Source: Thermoactinospora rubra (GTDB lineage: Bacteria; Actinomycetota; Actinomycetes; Streptosporangiales; Streptosporangiaceae). Taken from it: a DNA stretch of 64,000 bases. Positions 25,559-33,798 of the stretch are shown piece after piece. The translations under genes were made by a program, and so were the position numbers. The stretch is taken from contig NZ_KZ084324.1 in the NCBI RefSeq assembly GCF_002093975.1, positions 315,606 to 379,605 on the forward strand. The letters run 5' to 3'. Below the pieces are notes generated by a model, which was not told the origin of the DNA, ran no database searches, and worked only from the letters and a program-made list of their open reading frames with translations. How positions within the stretch are numbered: position 1 is the stretch's first letter; each line of letters starts with the position of its first letter.

Positions 25559-26344
25559 ATGGACGAGGTGTTCAAGGCGCTGGCCGACGCCAGCCGCCGC
25601 CGGCTGCTGGACAGCCTGCACGCCCGCAACGGGCAGACCCTGCGGGAGCTGTGCGCCGGGCTGGACATGGCCAGGCAGTCGGTGAGCAAGCACCTGGCGG
25701 TGCTGGAGGCGGCCAACCTGGTCACCACGGTACGGCGGGGCCGCGAGAAGCTGCACTACCTCAACGCCGCGCCCATCAGCGACATCGCCGAGCGCTGGAT
25801 CAGCCGCTACGACCAGGCCCGGGTCAACGCCTTGGCCGACCTGAAGAAGGCACTGGAGGACACTCCGATGGACAAGCCAGAGTTCGTCTACACGACCTAC
25901 ATCGGCACCACGCCCGAACGGCTGTGGCAGGCGCTCACCGACCCCGCGTTCACCCGGCGCTACTGGGAGACGACGTTCACGACGGACTGGACGCCGGGGT
26001 CCACGATGACCTGGGAGCACCGCGGCGTGCTGATCGGCGACCCCGAACAGGTCGTCCTCGAAGCCGAGCCGTACCGCCGCCTGTCCTACACCTGGCACAC
26101 CTTCACGCCGGAGCTCGGCAAGCTGTTCGGCTGGGACGAGGAGTTCCTCGGCCAGGTGGCCGGCGAGCGGCGCTCGAAGGTGACCTTCGACATCGAACCG
26201 GCCGGCGACATGGTCAAGCTGACCGTCATCCACGACGGGTTCGACCCCGGCAGCACGGTGGCGAAGCTGGTCAGCGGCGGCTGGCCGCAGGTCCTCTCCA
26301 GCCTCAAGACCCTGCTCGAGACCGGCGATCCGCTCCCGGCCTAG
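25559..26344 (+). CDS. ArsR HTH fused to SRPBCC/AHSA1 domain
   Basis: The protein has 261 residues from the ATG at 25559 (MDEVFKALADASRRRLLDSL), the standard ArsR start. An in-frame ATG at 25526 lies inside the 13-bp-arm operator and is less likely unless the mRNA is nearly leaderless. Residues 1-95 are an ArsR winged helix (DMARQSVSKHLAVLEAANLV, RRGREKLHYLN). Residues 105-260 are an SRPBCC/AHSA1 domain (YIGTTPERLWQALTDPAFT, SYTWHTFTPE). Separate ArsR and AHSA1 genes are often adjacent; here they are one protein. It probably represses its own promoter and the SRPBCC part may bind the signal. Confidence 0.85.
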   Translation: MDEVFKALADASRRRLLDSLHARNGQTLRELCAGLDMARQSVSKHLAVLEAANLVTTVRRGREKLHYLNAAPISDIAERWISRYDQARVNALADLKKALEDTPMDKPEFVYTTYIGTTPERLWQALTDPAFTRRYWETTFTTDWTPGSTMTWEHRGVLIGDPEQVVLEAEPYRRLSYTWHTFTPELGKLFGWDEEFLGQVAGERRSKVTFDIEPAGDMVKLTVIHDGFDPGSTVAKLVSGGWPQVLSSLKTLLETGDPLPA

Positions 26345-26390
26345 GCGGGCGCCCGGGGGTCGAAGCCGGCGGGCGTTCCGCCCTTCGGCC

Positions 26391-26410
26391 CCTTCATATG
26401 CCTTCATATG
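26391..26410. repeat. CCTTCATATG tandem pair
   Basis: CCTTCATATG is repeated twice head-to-tail in the gap between the ArsR-SRPBCC gene and cutA. No function is assigned. Confidence 0.6.
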
Positions 26411-26455
26411 ATGCATACGGCTGTTGAACCTTCAGCGGGTTGAGGTGACGCCGGC

Positions 26456-26785
26456 ATGGGCGACTACTTGCAGGTGACGACCACGGCGAGCAGTTCGGAC
26501 GAGGCCGCTCGGCTCGCTCGCGCCGTCACGGAGGCGCGGCTCGCCGCCTGCGTGCAGATCCTCGGGCCCATCCGGTCCGTCTACTGGTGGGACGGCGAGG
26601 TCCAGGACGAGCAGGAGTGGCAGCTCGTGATGAAGACGACCGCCGACGCTCTCCCCGCGCTCGAATCGCACATCAAGGCCAACCACAGCTACGACGTGCC
26701 CGAGATCGTGGCGACTCCGATCGTCGGCGGCAGCGCGGAGTACCTGGCGTGGGTGAGCGCCGAGACGGGGTCGGGACGCGCCTAG
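26456..26785 (+). CDS. cutA: CutA1 divalent-ion tolerance protein
   Basis: The protein has 109 residues, the usual CutA length. It has VTTTASSSDEAARLARAVTEARLAACVQIL, given by its core ARLAACVQILG, then YWWDGEVQDEQEWQLVMKT and SYDVPEIVATPI, the conserved CutA signatures. CutA forms a trimer with a PII-like fold; a role in copper tolerance is the historical name but the biochemical function is unclear. Confidence 0.93.
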   Translation: MGDYLQVTTTASSSDEAARLARAVTEARLAACVQILGPIRSVYWWDGEVQDEQEWQLVMKTTADALPALESHIKANHSYDVPEIVATPIVGGSAEYLAWVSAETGSGRA

Positions 26786-27031
26786 CCTTCACCGGATTTT
26801 TCCGGCAAGCCATCCCGTGTCAGCCCGCCGTGACCTTGGTGTCAGCGGAACCGCACGGCCGATCGCCCTCGCAGTGCTCGTAGACCATAGGCCCGGCATA
26901 CAGGTACGGCAATCCTGATGAACAGGCGGACGCTGGACCGCCCCGACTGGTAGCGCAGCGACGTGGGACATATCGACCTGTCCTGAGTTGTCACTAGCGG
27001 ATGGGTGGGTTAGAGGTATAGAACACAGTTT
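26786..27031. other. Spacer before the HNH gene, lower GC
   Basis: No independent gene is seen. The GC content falls toward 55-60% near 26980-27040, and this DNA together with the HNH gene lies in the replaced 3' end of the helicase gene. Confidence 0.5.
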
Positions 27032-30000
27032 GTGATCATGTCCTTGGGTGACGACCTGGACAGCCGAGTCCGGATTGCAGCGATGGCCTGGTTGCAACGG
27101 CGATGTACTCCGGACAATCCGGTAGTCACACGCGACGAGCTGCTCAACTTCCAGTTTGAAGGCCGGACATTCGGTCTCATCGATCGCCAGCTGGGCATCC
27201 GCAAGCCGAAGGAACTGAGCGCCGCCCTCTCCATCCTGACCACCTACACTTCCGACGGCGAGCGTGCGCCCTATGAGGACGAAGTGGGAACGGATGGCCT
27301 GCTGCGCTACAAATTCCAGGGCGACAACCCGGACCTCTACACAAATCTCGGGCTCCGCCGCGCCTATGAGCTTGGACTGCCCCTCATCTGGTTCTTCGGC
27401 GTGAAGCAGGGCCTGTATCTGCCGTTCTTCCCGGTGTGGATCGTCGCCGTGGAGCTCGACCGACTGCAGGTAGCCGTGGCGCTGGAGGAGGCGCAGCGGC
27501 ACGTCCGGGTGGATGGGCCGGTGAGCGAGATCGAGCGCCGCTACTCCGTCAGCATGACCAGGCGGCGGCTCCACCAGCCGGTCTTCCGGCAGCGGGTGAT
27601 CCAGGCGTACGAGACGAGCTGCGCGATGTGCCACCTCAGGCATCTGTCGCTGCTTGATGCCGCCCACATCATCCCTGACCGGGAGGAACGCGGCGTCCCC
27701 GCGGTGTCCAACGGGCTGGCGCTGTGCAAGATCCACCATGCCGCCTATGACCAGCACATCCTCGGGATTCGTCCCGACCTGGTGATCGAGGTACGGTCCG
27801 ATATCCTCGAAGAGATCGACGGGCCGATGCTCAAGCACGGCTTGCAGGAGATGCACGGCCTGCGACTGGTGGTGCCGCGCCGCAGGGCAGACCGGCCCAA
27901 GCCAGAGCTGATCGAAGAACGGTACGAACGCTTCCGCGCTGCCGGATGACCATGCGGCATGGCGGAGCGCTTCTTCGTACTGGTCGATGGTGACGAAGAA
28001 CAGGTCGGCGTTCGCCTCGGGCACCCACTTGACGCCTTCACGCATGTGGGCGGGCCTGTCCACGCCGAAGGCGGCAAGGGCCTCGTTCTTGCTGTAGGTG
28101 GCGTGGACGTGCAGGGGGATGTCCCCGGGCAGCGGGTGCGTCACGCGGTGGCGGCGCTCGGCGAGCACGCCGGCCAGCTCCCGCAGCTCGCTCACCCGGT
28201 CCGGGTGGGCCAGCAACTCGGCCAGCCGCGTCTCGGCCGTGGAGGCGGGCTCGGCGCCACCCCAGAGCGCCGCGTCGAGCATCGCGAGCAGCCGCTGCTC
28301 GCGAAGCGACTCCCCGCCACGCGGGCGGCGCAGGAAGGCCAGCCGATCCGGGTCGTCGATGTGGAGCATGCGGCCGAGCGCCCTGCCGATCCTCTCGTCC
28401 TGCGGCCCTGCCGTAGCTCCCCTGCCGGCGGCTCGCCGCAACGCCGCCCAGCCGGGGCGACGGCGGTACAGGTCCTCCAGCTCCAGCCCCGTCTCTTCGA
28501 GGAAGGCGGCCAGGGTGGTCCGCTCGGGCAGCGAGGCGAGCTCGGCGGCCAGGTCGGGCCAGCGCAGGTTCAACGTCTGGCGGATGTTGTCCAGCACCAG
28601 CCGCGAGACCTCGCGGTCCAGGTCGATGTGGCAGCCGGGCGGCAGGGTGGGAAAGCCCGCCTCGACCTCGCGGGCGACTCCGGTACGGCTGGCGCCGGTC
28701 AGCGCGCGATAGCGGCGGTCGAAGCGGAACCGGCGGTGCTGGTTGCCGATGAAGTCCAGCACGGTCAGGCAGGCCTTGCCGTCGTCCAGGCGCAGCCCGC
28801 GCCCGAGCTGCTGCAGGAAGACGGTGGCGCTGTCGGTCGGGCGCAGGAACAGCACAGTGTCGATGCTCGGGATGTCGACGCCCTCGTTGAACAGGTCGAC
28901 GGCGAAGACGGCGTTGATCTCACGCGACCGGAGCTTCCGAAGCCCCGCCTCCCGGTCGGCGCGCGGGGTGCGCGAGGTGATGGCCAGGGCAGGGATGCCC
29001 GCCTCGGTGAAGCGCCGGGCCATGTACTCGGCGTGCTCGACGCTGACGCAGAAGCCCAGCGCCCGCATCCGCCCGACATCGCCGACCTTGCGGCGCAACG
29101 TCTGCAGCACCAGGCGGACGCGGGCGTCGTTGCCGGTGAAGACGTCGCTGAGCCGTGCCAGGTCGTAGCCCTGCCCGCGCTTCCATGGCACCTCGGAGAG
29201 ATCCACGCCGTCGTGCACGCCGAAGTACTGGAACGGCGCCAGCAGCTGCCGTTCGATGGCCTCCCACAGGCGCAGCTCGACCGCGATCCGGCCGCCGAAC
29301 CAGTGCTTGACGTCCTGGCCGTCGGCCCGTTCCGGAGTAGCGGTGAGGCCGAGCAGGACGCGCGGCTTGAGATGGTTGAGCAGGCGGGTGTAGGTGGCCG
29401 CCTCCGCGTGGTGGAACTCGTCCACGATCACCATGTCGAACGCGGCCGGATCCTCGATGGCGATGCGGTGCAACGACTGGATGGAGGCGAACACGTGCCG
29501 CCACTGCTCGGGTCTCCGCCCGCCGACGTACAGCTCGCCGAAGGCGCCGTCGCGCAACACCTGGCGGAAGGTGGCCAGGCTCTGGATGAGGATCTCCTCC
29601 CGGTGGGCCACGAAGAGCAGCGAGTCGACCTCGCCCGCCTCGCGCAGCCCTCGGTAGTCCAGCGCGGACACCACCGTCTTGCCGGTCCCGGTGGCCATCA
29701 CCACCAGGTTGCGCCGGCGGTTGTGGATCTGCCGCTCGGCGGCGAGCTCGGCCAGCACCTCGCTCTGGTAGCCGTAGGGGCGCACGTCCAGCGACGCGAT
29801 CGCGAGCGGCAGCTCGCGCGGCCCGGCGCCCTCCAGCTCCAGCGCCTCGTCCAGGCGGGCGCGGGCCTGCGCCGAAGCGGGGTCGTAGTCCTCGAAGGCC
29901 GGATCGCCCCAGTACTCCTCGAAGGTGGCAGCAAAGGTGTCGAGTAGATGCGGCTGCTCCACGCCCGACAGGCGGACGTTCCACTCCAGCCCGTCGATCA

Positions 30001-30721
30001 GGGCGGACTTGGACAGGTTCGAGGAGCCGACGTAGGCGGTGGAGAAGCCGGTCTCCCTGTGGAACAGCCACGCCTTGGCGTGCAGCCGGGTGGTCTTGGT
30101 CTCATACGAAACCTTGATGTGGGCGCCCAGCTCGGCCAGCCGGTCCAGCGCGCGGCGCTCCGTCGCGCCCCGGTAGGTGGTCGTGATGACCCTCAGCCGC
30201 CCGCCTCGCCGTACGAACTCGGACAGCTCGTCCTCGAGGATCCGCACGCCGTACCAGCGGACGAACGCGCACAGCAGGTCGACCCGGTCCGCCGAGGCCA
30301 GCTCCCGCTTCAGCTCGTGGCCCACGCTCGGCTGCCCGTGCCCGTTGACCAGCAACGCGCTGGCCGCGAGCGGCGTCTGCGGGCGCTGGGGGAAGACCGG
30401 CTCGCCGGCGGGGGTACGGCGGCGCGTCACGGCCAACAGCAGCTCGCGCGAGCTCGCCACCAGATCGTCCTGCGCCACCTCGCCCAGGACCGCGACGAGC
30501 CGGTTGGCCAGCTCGACCTGGCGGGCCAGCCGTTCGGCGTCGGTGCCTCGCAGCGAGCGCAGCGCCCTGCGCGTGAGCGCGGCCAGGTGGGCGGTCAGCA
30601 CGTCCGCGGCCTCGACCTGGTCGAGCGGGCGTCGCTGGGCCAGATCGCCGTGGGCGATCAGCTCACGCGCCAGCCCCTCGGTGACGAGTCGCTCGTAGAG
30701 CCCCGGGGCAAGATCGCTCAT
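26789..30721 (-). CDS. PLD-nuclease / DEAD-DEAH helicase / DUF3427 protein, 3' end replaced
   Basis: The recognisable protein is about 920 residues (to about 27955). A PLD-type nuclease domain lies near 150-285 (LHAKAWLFHRETG, VGSSNLSKSAL). The SF2 helicase domain has ATGTGKTVV near 343, VIVDEFHHAE, LLGLTATPE and QQLGRGLRLDDGK. A DUF3427 start follows (HATYSKNEALAAFGV, ADLFFVTIDQYEEAL). Homology stops at the point where the opposite-strand HNH gene ends. The frame then runs on for about 390 residues as the antisense of HNH and spacer DNA, with no family resemblance. Such proteins occur in phage-defence islands. A GTG at 30730 is an alternative start. The extra C-terminus may or may not be made. 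Confidence 0.75.
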   Translation of the reverse strand: MSDLAPGLYERLVTEGLARELIAHGDLAQRRPLDQVEAADVLTAHLAALTRRALRSLRGTDAERLARQVELANRLVAVLGEVAQDDLVASSRELLLAVTRRRTPAGEPVFPQRPQTPLAASALLVNGHGQPSVGHELKRELASADRVDLLCAFVRWYGVRILEDELSEFVRRGGRLRVITTTYRGATERRALDRLAELGAHIKVSYETKTTRLHAKAWLFHRETGFSTAYVGSSNLSKSALIDGLEWNVRLSGVEQPHLLDTFAATFEEYWGDPAFEDYDPASAQARARLDEALELEGAGPRELPLAIASLDVRPYGYQSEVLAELAAERQIHNRRRNLVVMATGTGKTVVSALDYRGLREAGEVDSLLFVAHREEILIQSLATFRQVLRDGAFGELYVGGRRPEQWRHVFASIQSLHRIAIEDPAAFDMVIVDEFHHAEAATYTRLLNHLKPRVLLGLTATPERADGQDVKHWFGGRIAVELRLWEAIERQLLAPFQYFGVHDGVDLSEVPWKRGQGYDLARLSDVFTGNDARVRLVLQTLRRKVGDVGRMRALGFCVSVEHAEYMARRFTEAGIPALAITSRTPRADREAGLRKLRSREINAVFAVDLFNEGVDIPSIDTVLFLRPTDSATVFLQQLGRGLRLDDGKACLTVLDFIGNQHRRFRFDRRYRALTGASRTGVAREVEAGFPTLPPGCHIDLDREVSRLVLDNIRQTLNLRWPDLAAELASLPERTTLAAFLEETGLELEDLYRRRPGWAALRRAAGRGATAGPQDERIGRALGRMLHIDDPDRLAFLRRPRGGESLREQRLLAMLDAALWGGAEPASTAETRLAELLAHPDRVSELRELAGVLAERRHRVTHPLPGDIPLHVHATYSKNEALAAFGVDRPAHMREGVKWVPEANADLFFVTIDQYEEALRHAAWSSGSAEAFVPFFDQLWLGPVCPAARHHQSQAVHLLQAVLEHRPVDLFEDIGPYLDHQVGTNPEDVLVIGGMVDLAQRQPVGHRGDAAFLPVRDDVGGIKQRQMPEVAHRAARLVRLDHPLPEDRLVEPPPGHADGVAALDLAHRPIHPDVPLRLLQRHGYLQSVELHGDDPHREERQIQALLHAEEPDEGQSKLIGAAEPEICVEVRVVALEFVAQQAIRSHFVLIGRTLAVGSVGGQDGEGGAQFLRLADAQLAIDETECPAFKLEVEQLVACDYRIVRSTSPLQPGHRCNPDSAVQVVTQGHDHKLCSIPLTHPSASDNSGQVDMSHVAALPVGAVQRPPVHQDCRTCMPGLWSTSTARAIGRAVPLTPRSRRADTGWLAGKIR
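27032..27949 (+). CDS. HNH endonuclease, restriction-like
   Basis: The protein has 305 residues (GTG at 27032 or ATG at 27038). The C-terminal HNH domain (about 198-250) has CAMCHLRHL, LDAAHIIPD (first His), SNGLALCKIHHAAYD (Asn and last His) and a Cys pair. The N-terminal 190 residues (TDGLLRYKFQGDNPDLYTN, FFPVWIVAVELD) resemble the reader region of ScoMcrA-like modified-DNA endonucleases. It is likely to cut DNA, perhaps modified or foreign. The gene is convergent with, and lies over, the 3' end of the helicase frame. GC is lower than that of the flanking genes, which suggests transfer. Confidence 0.8.
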   Translation: MIMSLGDDLDSRVRIAAMAWLQRRCTPDNPVVTRDELLNFQFEGRTFGLIDRQLGIRKPKELSAALSILTTYTSDGERAPYEDEVGTDGLLRYKFQGDNPDLYTNLGLRRAYELGLPLIWFFGVKQGLYLPFFPVWIVAVELDRLQVAVALEEAQRHVRVDGPVSEIERRYSVSMTRRRLHQPVFRQRVIQAYETSCAMCHLRHLSLLDAAHIIPDREERGVPAVSNGLALCKIHHAAYDQHILGIRPDLVIEVRSDILEEIDGPMLKHGLQEMHGLRLVVPRRRADRPKPELIEERYERFRAAG

Positions 30722-30847
30722 GGCCGGCACCGTACTGGAGGATCACGGCACCTGTGGAGTGGTTCCCCCTCGGCCCTCAGACATCGGTCCCTCGGACTGA
30801 GCGCAAGGTGTCTTTCCGTCCTGGTCCCTGTGGACGATGCTCGTGTC

Positions 30848-31273
30848 ATGCCCTCGGAGTCGACCAAGCCGGGCGGCCACTTCGAGGTCCTCGCTCTGGT
30901 GCTGCTCTGGCTCGTGTGGCTGCTCGCGACGCCGCACCTGTGGTGGGGCGCCGTGATCACGGCGACGCCGTTCTACGGCGACCAGCCCACCGCCGAGGAA
31001 AGCGCGACGGCATCCCGTCTGATGCGCGCCGCCTTGATCTGTGGCTTCGGGATTCCCCTCGTCGGTCTGGCGGCCTGTCTTGCTCTCCGTCGTCACGTCA
31101 TGGCCGTGCTGTTCGTCGTGACGTTGGGTGTCACTGTGGTCGCGGCACTCGCGACCGGCACGATTTCCCCGGAAACGCTTAAACCCGTCGAAACGACGTC
31201 ACCCGTCCCGTCTCATCAGCACATCGGCTGCCAGGAGCGCAGCGGTGGCGACAGTGACTGTCCGGGTGGCTGA
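30848..31273 (+). CDS. Small membrane protein, 141 residues
   Basis: I do not recognise the family. Three hydrophobic segments are visible at about 12-37, 61-83 and 86-106. The C-terminal tail (about 108-141) is hydrophilic with two Cys. It is divergent from the helicase gene and could be co-inherited with it, but nothing in its sequence shows a link. Start ATG at 30848; there is no clear RBS. Confidence 0.55.
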   Translation: MPSESTKPGGHFEVLALVLLWLVWLLATPHLWWGAVITATPFYGDQPTAEESATASRLMRAALICGFGIPLVGLAACLALRRHVMAVLFVVTLGVTVVAALATGTISPETLKPVETTSPVPSHQHIGCQERSGGDSDCPGG

Positions 31274-31299
31274 CCTCGACGAGCTCTGTGCGGCCGCCG

Positions 31300-32010
31300 T
31301 CACTGCTGCGAGGCGCCGCCCAGGATCTCGCTGCGGTAGGTGAGCAGGTGCTGCCGCCAGACCTCGGCCGCCTCCGCCGTCTTCCCCGCCTTGATGTGCT
31401 TGATCACCATGCGGGCCTCCTCGATGTGGCCGCTCCTGACGCTCGGCTCGGCGAGCGCCCGCCGCCGCAGCTCGGTCCAGAGCGGGCCGTCCACGTGCCG
31501 CAGCGCCTCCTCAAGTGCCTGCTCCAGGATGGGATTGCGGGCGGCCTTCGCGATGGCCCGGTGGAGCGGCAGGTCGCTGGAGTACGCGCCCGTCTCGGCG
31601 AACTCCGCCTCCAGCTTGGCGAGCGTGCTCTCCAGCATCCGGAGGTCTTCGGGGTAGCGCTTCTCGGCGGCCAGGGCCGCCAGGCTGGGCTCGATGGCCA
31701 GCCGCGCCTCGAAGACCTGCGGGGGGAGCACCTCGACGCCCCAGGTCGCCACCGCCGCCGCCGACCCGGTCACGACCGTGCCCCTGCCCTTGTAGGACTT
31801 GGCCAGCCCCGCCAGCTCCAGCGCCGCCAGCGCCTCCCTGATGGTGGGCCGGCTCACGTCGAAGTTCTGCGCCAGCTCCCGCTCGGAGGGCAGCTTGTCG
31901 CCCGGTTTGAGTTGCTCGTCGCGGATCGCCGCCACGATCTGGTCCGCGACCTGGACGGCGGCGCTCTTCTTGACCACCGGCGTCATCGCGAACCTGGGAC
32001 CACCTGCCAT
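31300..32010 (-). CDS. FadR-type GntR transcriptional regulator
   Basis: The protein has 236 residues from the ATG at 32010, which has GAGGAG nine bases upstream; ATG 32043 is an alternative. The HTH (about 10-75) has QVADQIVAAIRDEQLKPGDKLPSERELAQNF and SRPTIREALAALE. The helical FCD-type C-terminus has DLPLHRAIAKAARNPIL and an EEARMVIKHIKAG region. It is the presumed repressor of the catabolic cluster at 32.1-40.9 kb. An AGGCAACCT motif lies just upstream of it and again before the aminotransferase and lyase genes. Confidence 0.85.
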   Translation of the reverse strand: MAGGPRFAMTPVVKKSAAVQVADQIVAAIRDEQLKPGDKLPSERELAQNFDVSRPTIREALAALELAGLAKSYKGRGTVVTGSAAAVATWGVEVLPPQVFEARLAIEPSLAALAAEKRYPEDLRMLESTLAKLEAEFAETGAYSSDLPLHRAIAKAARNPILEQALEEALRHVDGPLWTELRRRALAEPSVRSGHIEEARMVIKHIKAGKTAEAAEVWRQHLLTYRSEILGGASQQ

Positions 32011-32056
32011 GTGCCTGGACTCCTCGTGCCGACTCGCGACCATGGTAACAAGCGGC

Positions 32057-32068
32057 TAGGCAACCTGG
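32057..32068. promoter_or_regulatory. Putative FadR operator at its own gene
   Basis: TAGGCAACCTGG at 32057-32068 shares AGGCAACCT with the motif upstream of the lyase gene (33771-33779) and, inverted, near 33659-33667. It is 47 bp upstream of the start at 32010 and supports autoregulation. Confidence 0.55.
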
Positions 32069-32115
32069 CACGTCGCTCCCGCGAGTGGCCTGCACGGTCC
32101 AACGACAAGGAGCGG

Positions 32116-32511
32116 TCACCAGGAGGCCACGCCGATACGGTGTCCCGCCGCCACGAGCGCGTCGCGGGCGGCGGCCACCTGCGACGTCTTCACCAGCAGG
32201 TAGTCGGTGTCGTATGTCGAGACGGCGAAGACCGAGATCCCAGCCTGGGCAAGCGGGGCGGTGAGGGCGGACAGGATGCCGACCAGCCCGAAATCTAGCG
32301 TGCCCGCCACCCGGAACGCGCTCCAGCCGCCTTCCACCTTGGCCGCGGCGGGCTCGCTCCCGCTCGGGCACACGACCGACACCTCGTCACTCGTCACAAC
32401 CAGTGCGAAAAGAGACGCCTCCAGGGGTACGGCAGGCGGCTCGGCGCCCGCGGGCAGGCGGCACACCGAGAACGAGCCGGTCAGCGGCTCCAGCTCCACC
32501 TTGACCATCAT
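32116..32511 (-). CDS. ACT-domain protein
   Basis: The protein has 131 residues. Two ACT-like modules are visible: FALVVTSDEVSVVCPSG and the second with LVGILSALTAPLAQAGISVFAVSTYDTDYLLV, cited as GILSALTAPLAQAGISVF. The pattern matches the CASTOR/DUF-type ACT proteins that sense amino acids. The start overlaps the aminotransferase stop by four bases, so the two are co-translated. It may sense or bind the amino acid handled by the cluster. Confidence 0.78.
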   Translation of the reverse strand: MMVKVELEPLTGSFSVCRLPAGAEPPAVPLEASLFALVVTSDEVSVVCPSGSEPAAAKVEGGWSAFRVAGTLDFGLVGILSALTAPLAQAGISVFAVSTYDTDYLLVKTSQVAAARDALVAAGHRIGVASW

Positions 32512-33635
32512 GCGCTCCTGGGCAGGTCGCGCACGACCGGGGTCAGCGCCTCCAGAGCCTCGGCCACGTACGCCGCGTCCATCCCGATGTTGATGCGGAA
32601 CCACCCCTCGCACCCGAAGAAGGCGCCTGGCGCGACGAGCACGCCGGCCCGCTCCATGAACAGCCGCCCCACCTCGACGGAGGACAGCGGGCTGTCATAG
32701 CGCACGAACGCCAGCGCCGAGGCCATGGGCGCGTGGAAGAACAGCCTGCCGTCCTGCTGCTCGACCCAGGCGGAGAACAGCTCGTAGCCCCGTCGTACGC
32801 ACTCGCGGTTGCGGTGCAGCAGCCGGTCGCGCACGGGTCCGCTGAGCGCCAGCTCGGCCAGGTGGTTGTCCAGGCGGCCTGTGGCGATGGTGAAGTACTC
32901 GTGCCGCCGCCACAGGTCGGCGATGCGCGGCGTGGCGGAGACCGCCCAGCCGATGCGCAGCCCGGACAGGCCGTAGGACTTCGACAGGCTGCCGACGCCG
33001 ATCACCCGCTCGCTCCTGCCGACGAAGGAGGGGGTCTCCTCGGGCGCGAGCCGTTCGCTGCCGCGGTAGACCTCGTCGGCGATCAGCCAGGCGCCGCTGT
33101 CCTCGGCGGCGCGCACGATCTCGTCCATCTCGCCGGGGGTGAGGATGGAGCCGGTGGGGTTGCTCGGGTTGCAGACGTAGATCAGTTTGGCGCCGCCGGC
33201 GGCGGCCTCGCGGAGCTGGTCCAGGTCGGGTGCCCAGCCGCGTCCGGGGTCCAGCCGGAAGCCCCTGACGTCGCAGCCCTTGGTCCTGGCCAGGCCCCAT
33301 ACCTGGCGGTAGCCGGGCTCCATGACCACCACCCGGTCGCCCGGCTCGCACAGCGCGTCCACGATGGCCGCGTTGGCCTCGGAGGCGCCGACGGTGACCA
33401 GCACGTCGTCCGGCCCTACGCCGTCGTAGAGGCCGGCGATGCGGCGGCGCAGGGACCGCTCGCCGTTGACCTCGGGGTAGTAGAGCGGGATGGACAGGAT
33501 CCGCTCCAGGCCGTCGGCTTCGCCGAGGAGGTCCGCGACGGTGACCGGGTCCACGGTCGAGTCGGCCAGGTTGAAGCGGACGGTCCGCTCGTAGTCGGAC
33601 TGCCAGTTCTCGAGCTCGAACGTCTGGAAGGGCAC
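32508..33635 (-). CDS. PLP-dependent aminotransferase, capreomycidine-synthase-like
   Basis: The protein has 375 residues of fold type I. It has YVCNPSNPTGSILTPGEM, IADEVYRGSE and the PLP-lysine motif SLSKSYGLSGLRIGWAV. The N-terminal FELENWQSDYERTVRFNLADSTV resembles, in LE-W-Y-S spacing, the VioD/capreomycidine-synthase group; this is given by its core LENWQSDYE. That group includes both biosynthetic and catabolic enzymes. It diverges from the lyase gene at 33799 across a 163-bp region with FadR-type motifs. The actual substrate is unknown. Confidence 0.8.
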   Translation of the reverse strand: MPFQTFELENWQSDYERTVRFNLADSTVDPVTVADLLGEADGLERILSIPLYYPEVNGERSLRRRIAGLYDGVGPDDVLVTVGASEANAAIVDALCEPGDRVVVMEPGYRQVWGLARTKGCDVRGFRLDPGRGWAPDLDQLREAAAGGAKLIYVCNPSNPTGSILTPGEMDEIVRAAEDSGAWLIADEVYRGSERLAPEETPSFVGRSERVIGVGSLSKSYGLSGLRIGWAVSATPRIADLWRRHEYFTIATGRLDNHLAELALSGPVRDRLLHRNRECVRRGYELFSAWVEQQDGRLFFHAPMASALAFVRYDSPLSSVEVGRLFMERAGVLVAPGAFFGCEGWFRINIGMDAAYVAEALEALTPVVRDLPRSA

Positions 33636-33645
33636 GGACGCTCCT

Positions 33646-33668
33646 CAGGCAAAAGGTAAGGTTGCCTG
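33646..33668. promoter_or_regulatory. Dyad in the aminotransferase promoter
   Basis: CAGGCAA (33646-33652) and TTGCCTG (33662-33668) form a perfect 7-bp dyad with a 9-bp spacer, 11-33 bp upstream of the aminotransferase start. The right arm belongs to AGGTTGCCTGG, the inverse of the motif at 33770-33780. Confidence 0.6.
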
Positions 33669-33726
33669 GCAGGATGCATCACCGTGCTCGCGTCGTCAAG
33701 GGCAGCTATTTCGTGAAATTTCCCTC

Positions 33727-33783
33727 TTGACAGGGCTTGGCTGGCGATGAAGTCTGGCTGGCAACCTACCAGGCAACCTTTCA
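33727..33783 (+). promoter_or_regulatory. Promoter and FadR-type motifs before the lyase
   Basis: TTGACA at 33727-33732 is a good -35; the -10 is weak (about 33750-33755). GGCAACCTACCAGGCAACCT (33760-33779) contains GGCAACCT twice, 11 bp apart, at the expected operator position before the lyase at 33799. The motif is shared with 32057-32068 and, inverted, 33659-33669. Confidence 0.6.
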
Positions 33784-33798
33784 AGTGAGGGTGATGCT

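Noticed and set aside
26789-27949. Long antisense frame over the HNH gene
   Set aside because: It is the unbroken continuation of the helicase frame but has no family resemblance there. It is kept only as the uncertain 3' tail of that entry, not as a separate protein.
29948-30847. Open frame antisense to the helicase start, in frame with the membrane protein
   Set aside because: It has no RBS, its composition is that of a high-GC antisense shadow, and the membrane protein starts with its own ATG at 30848.
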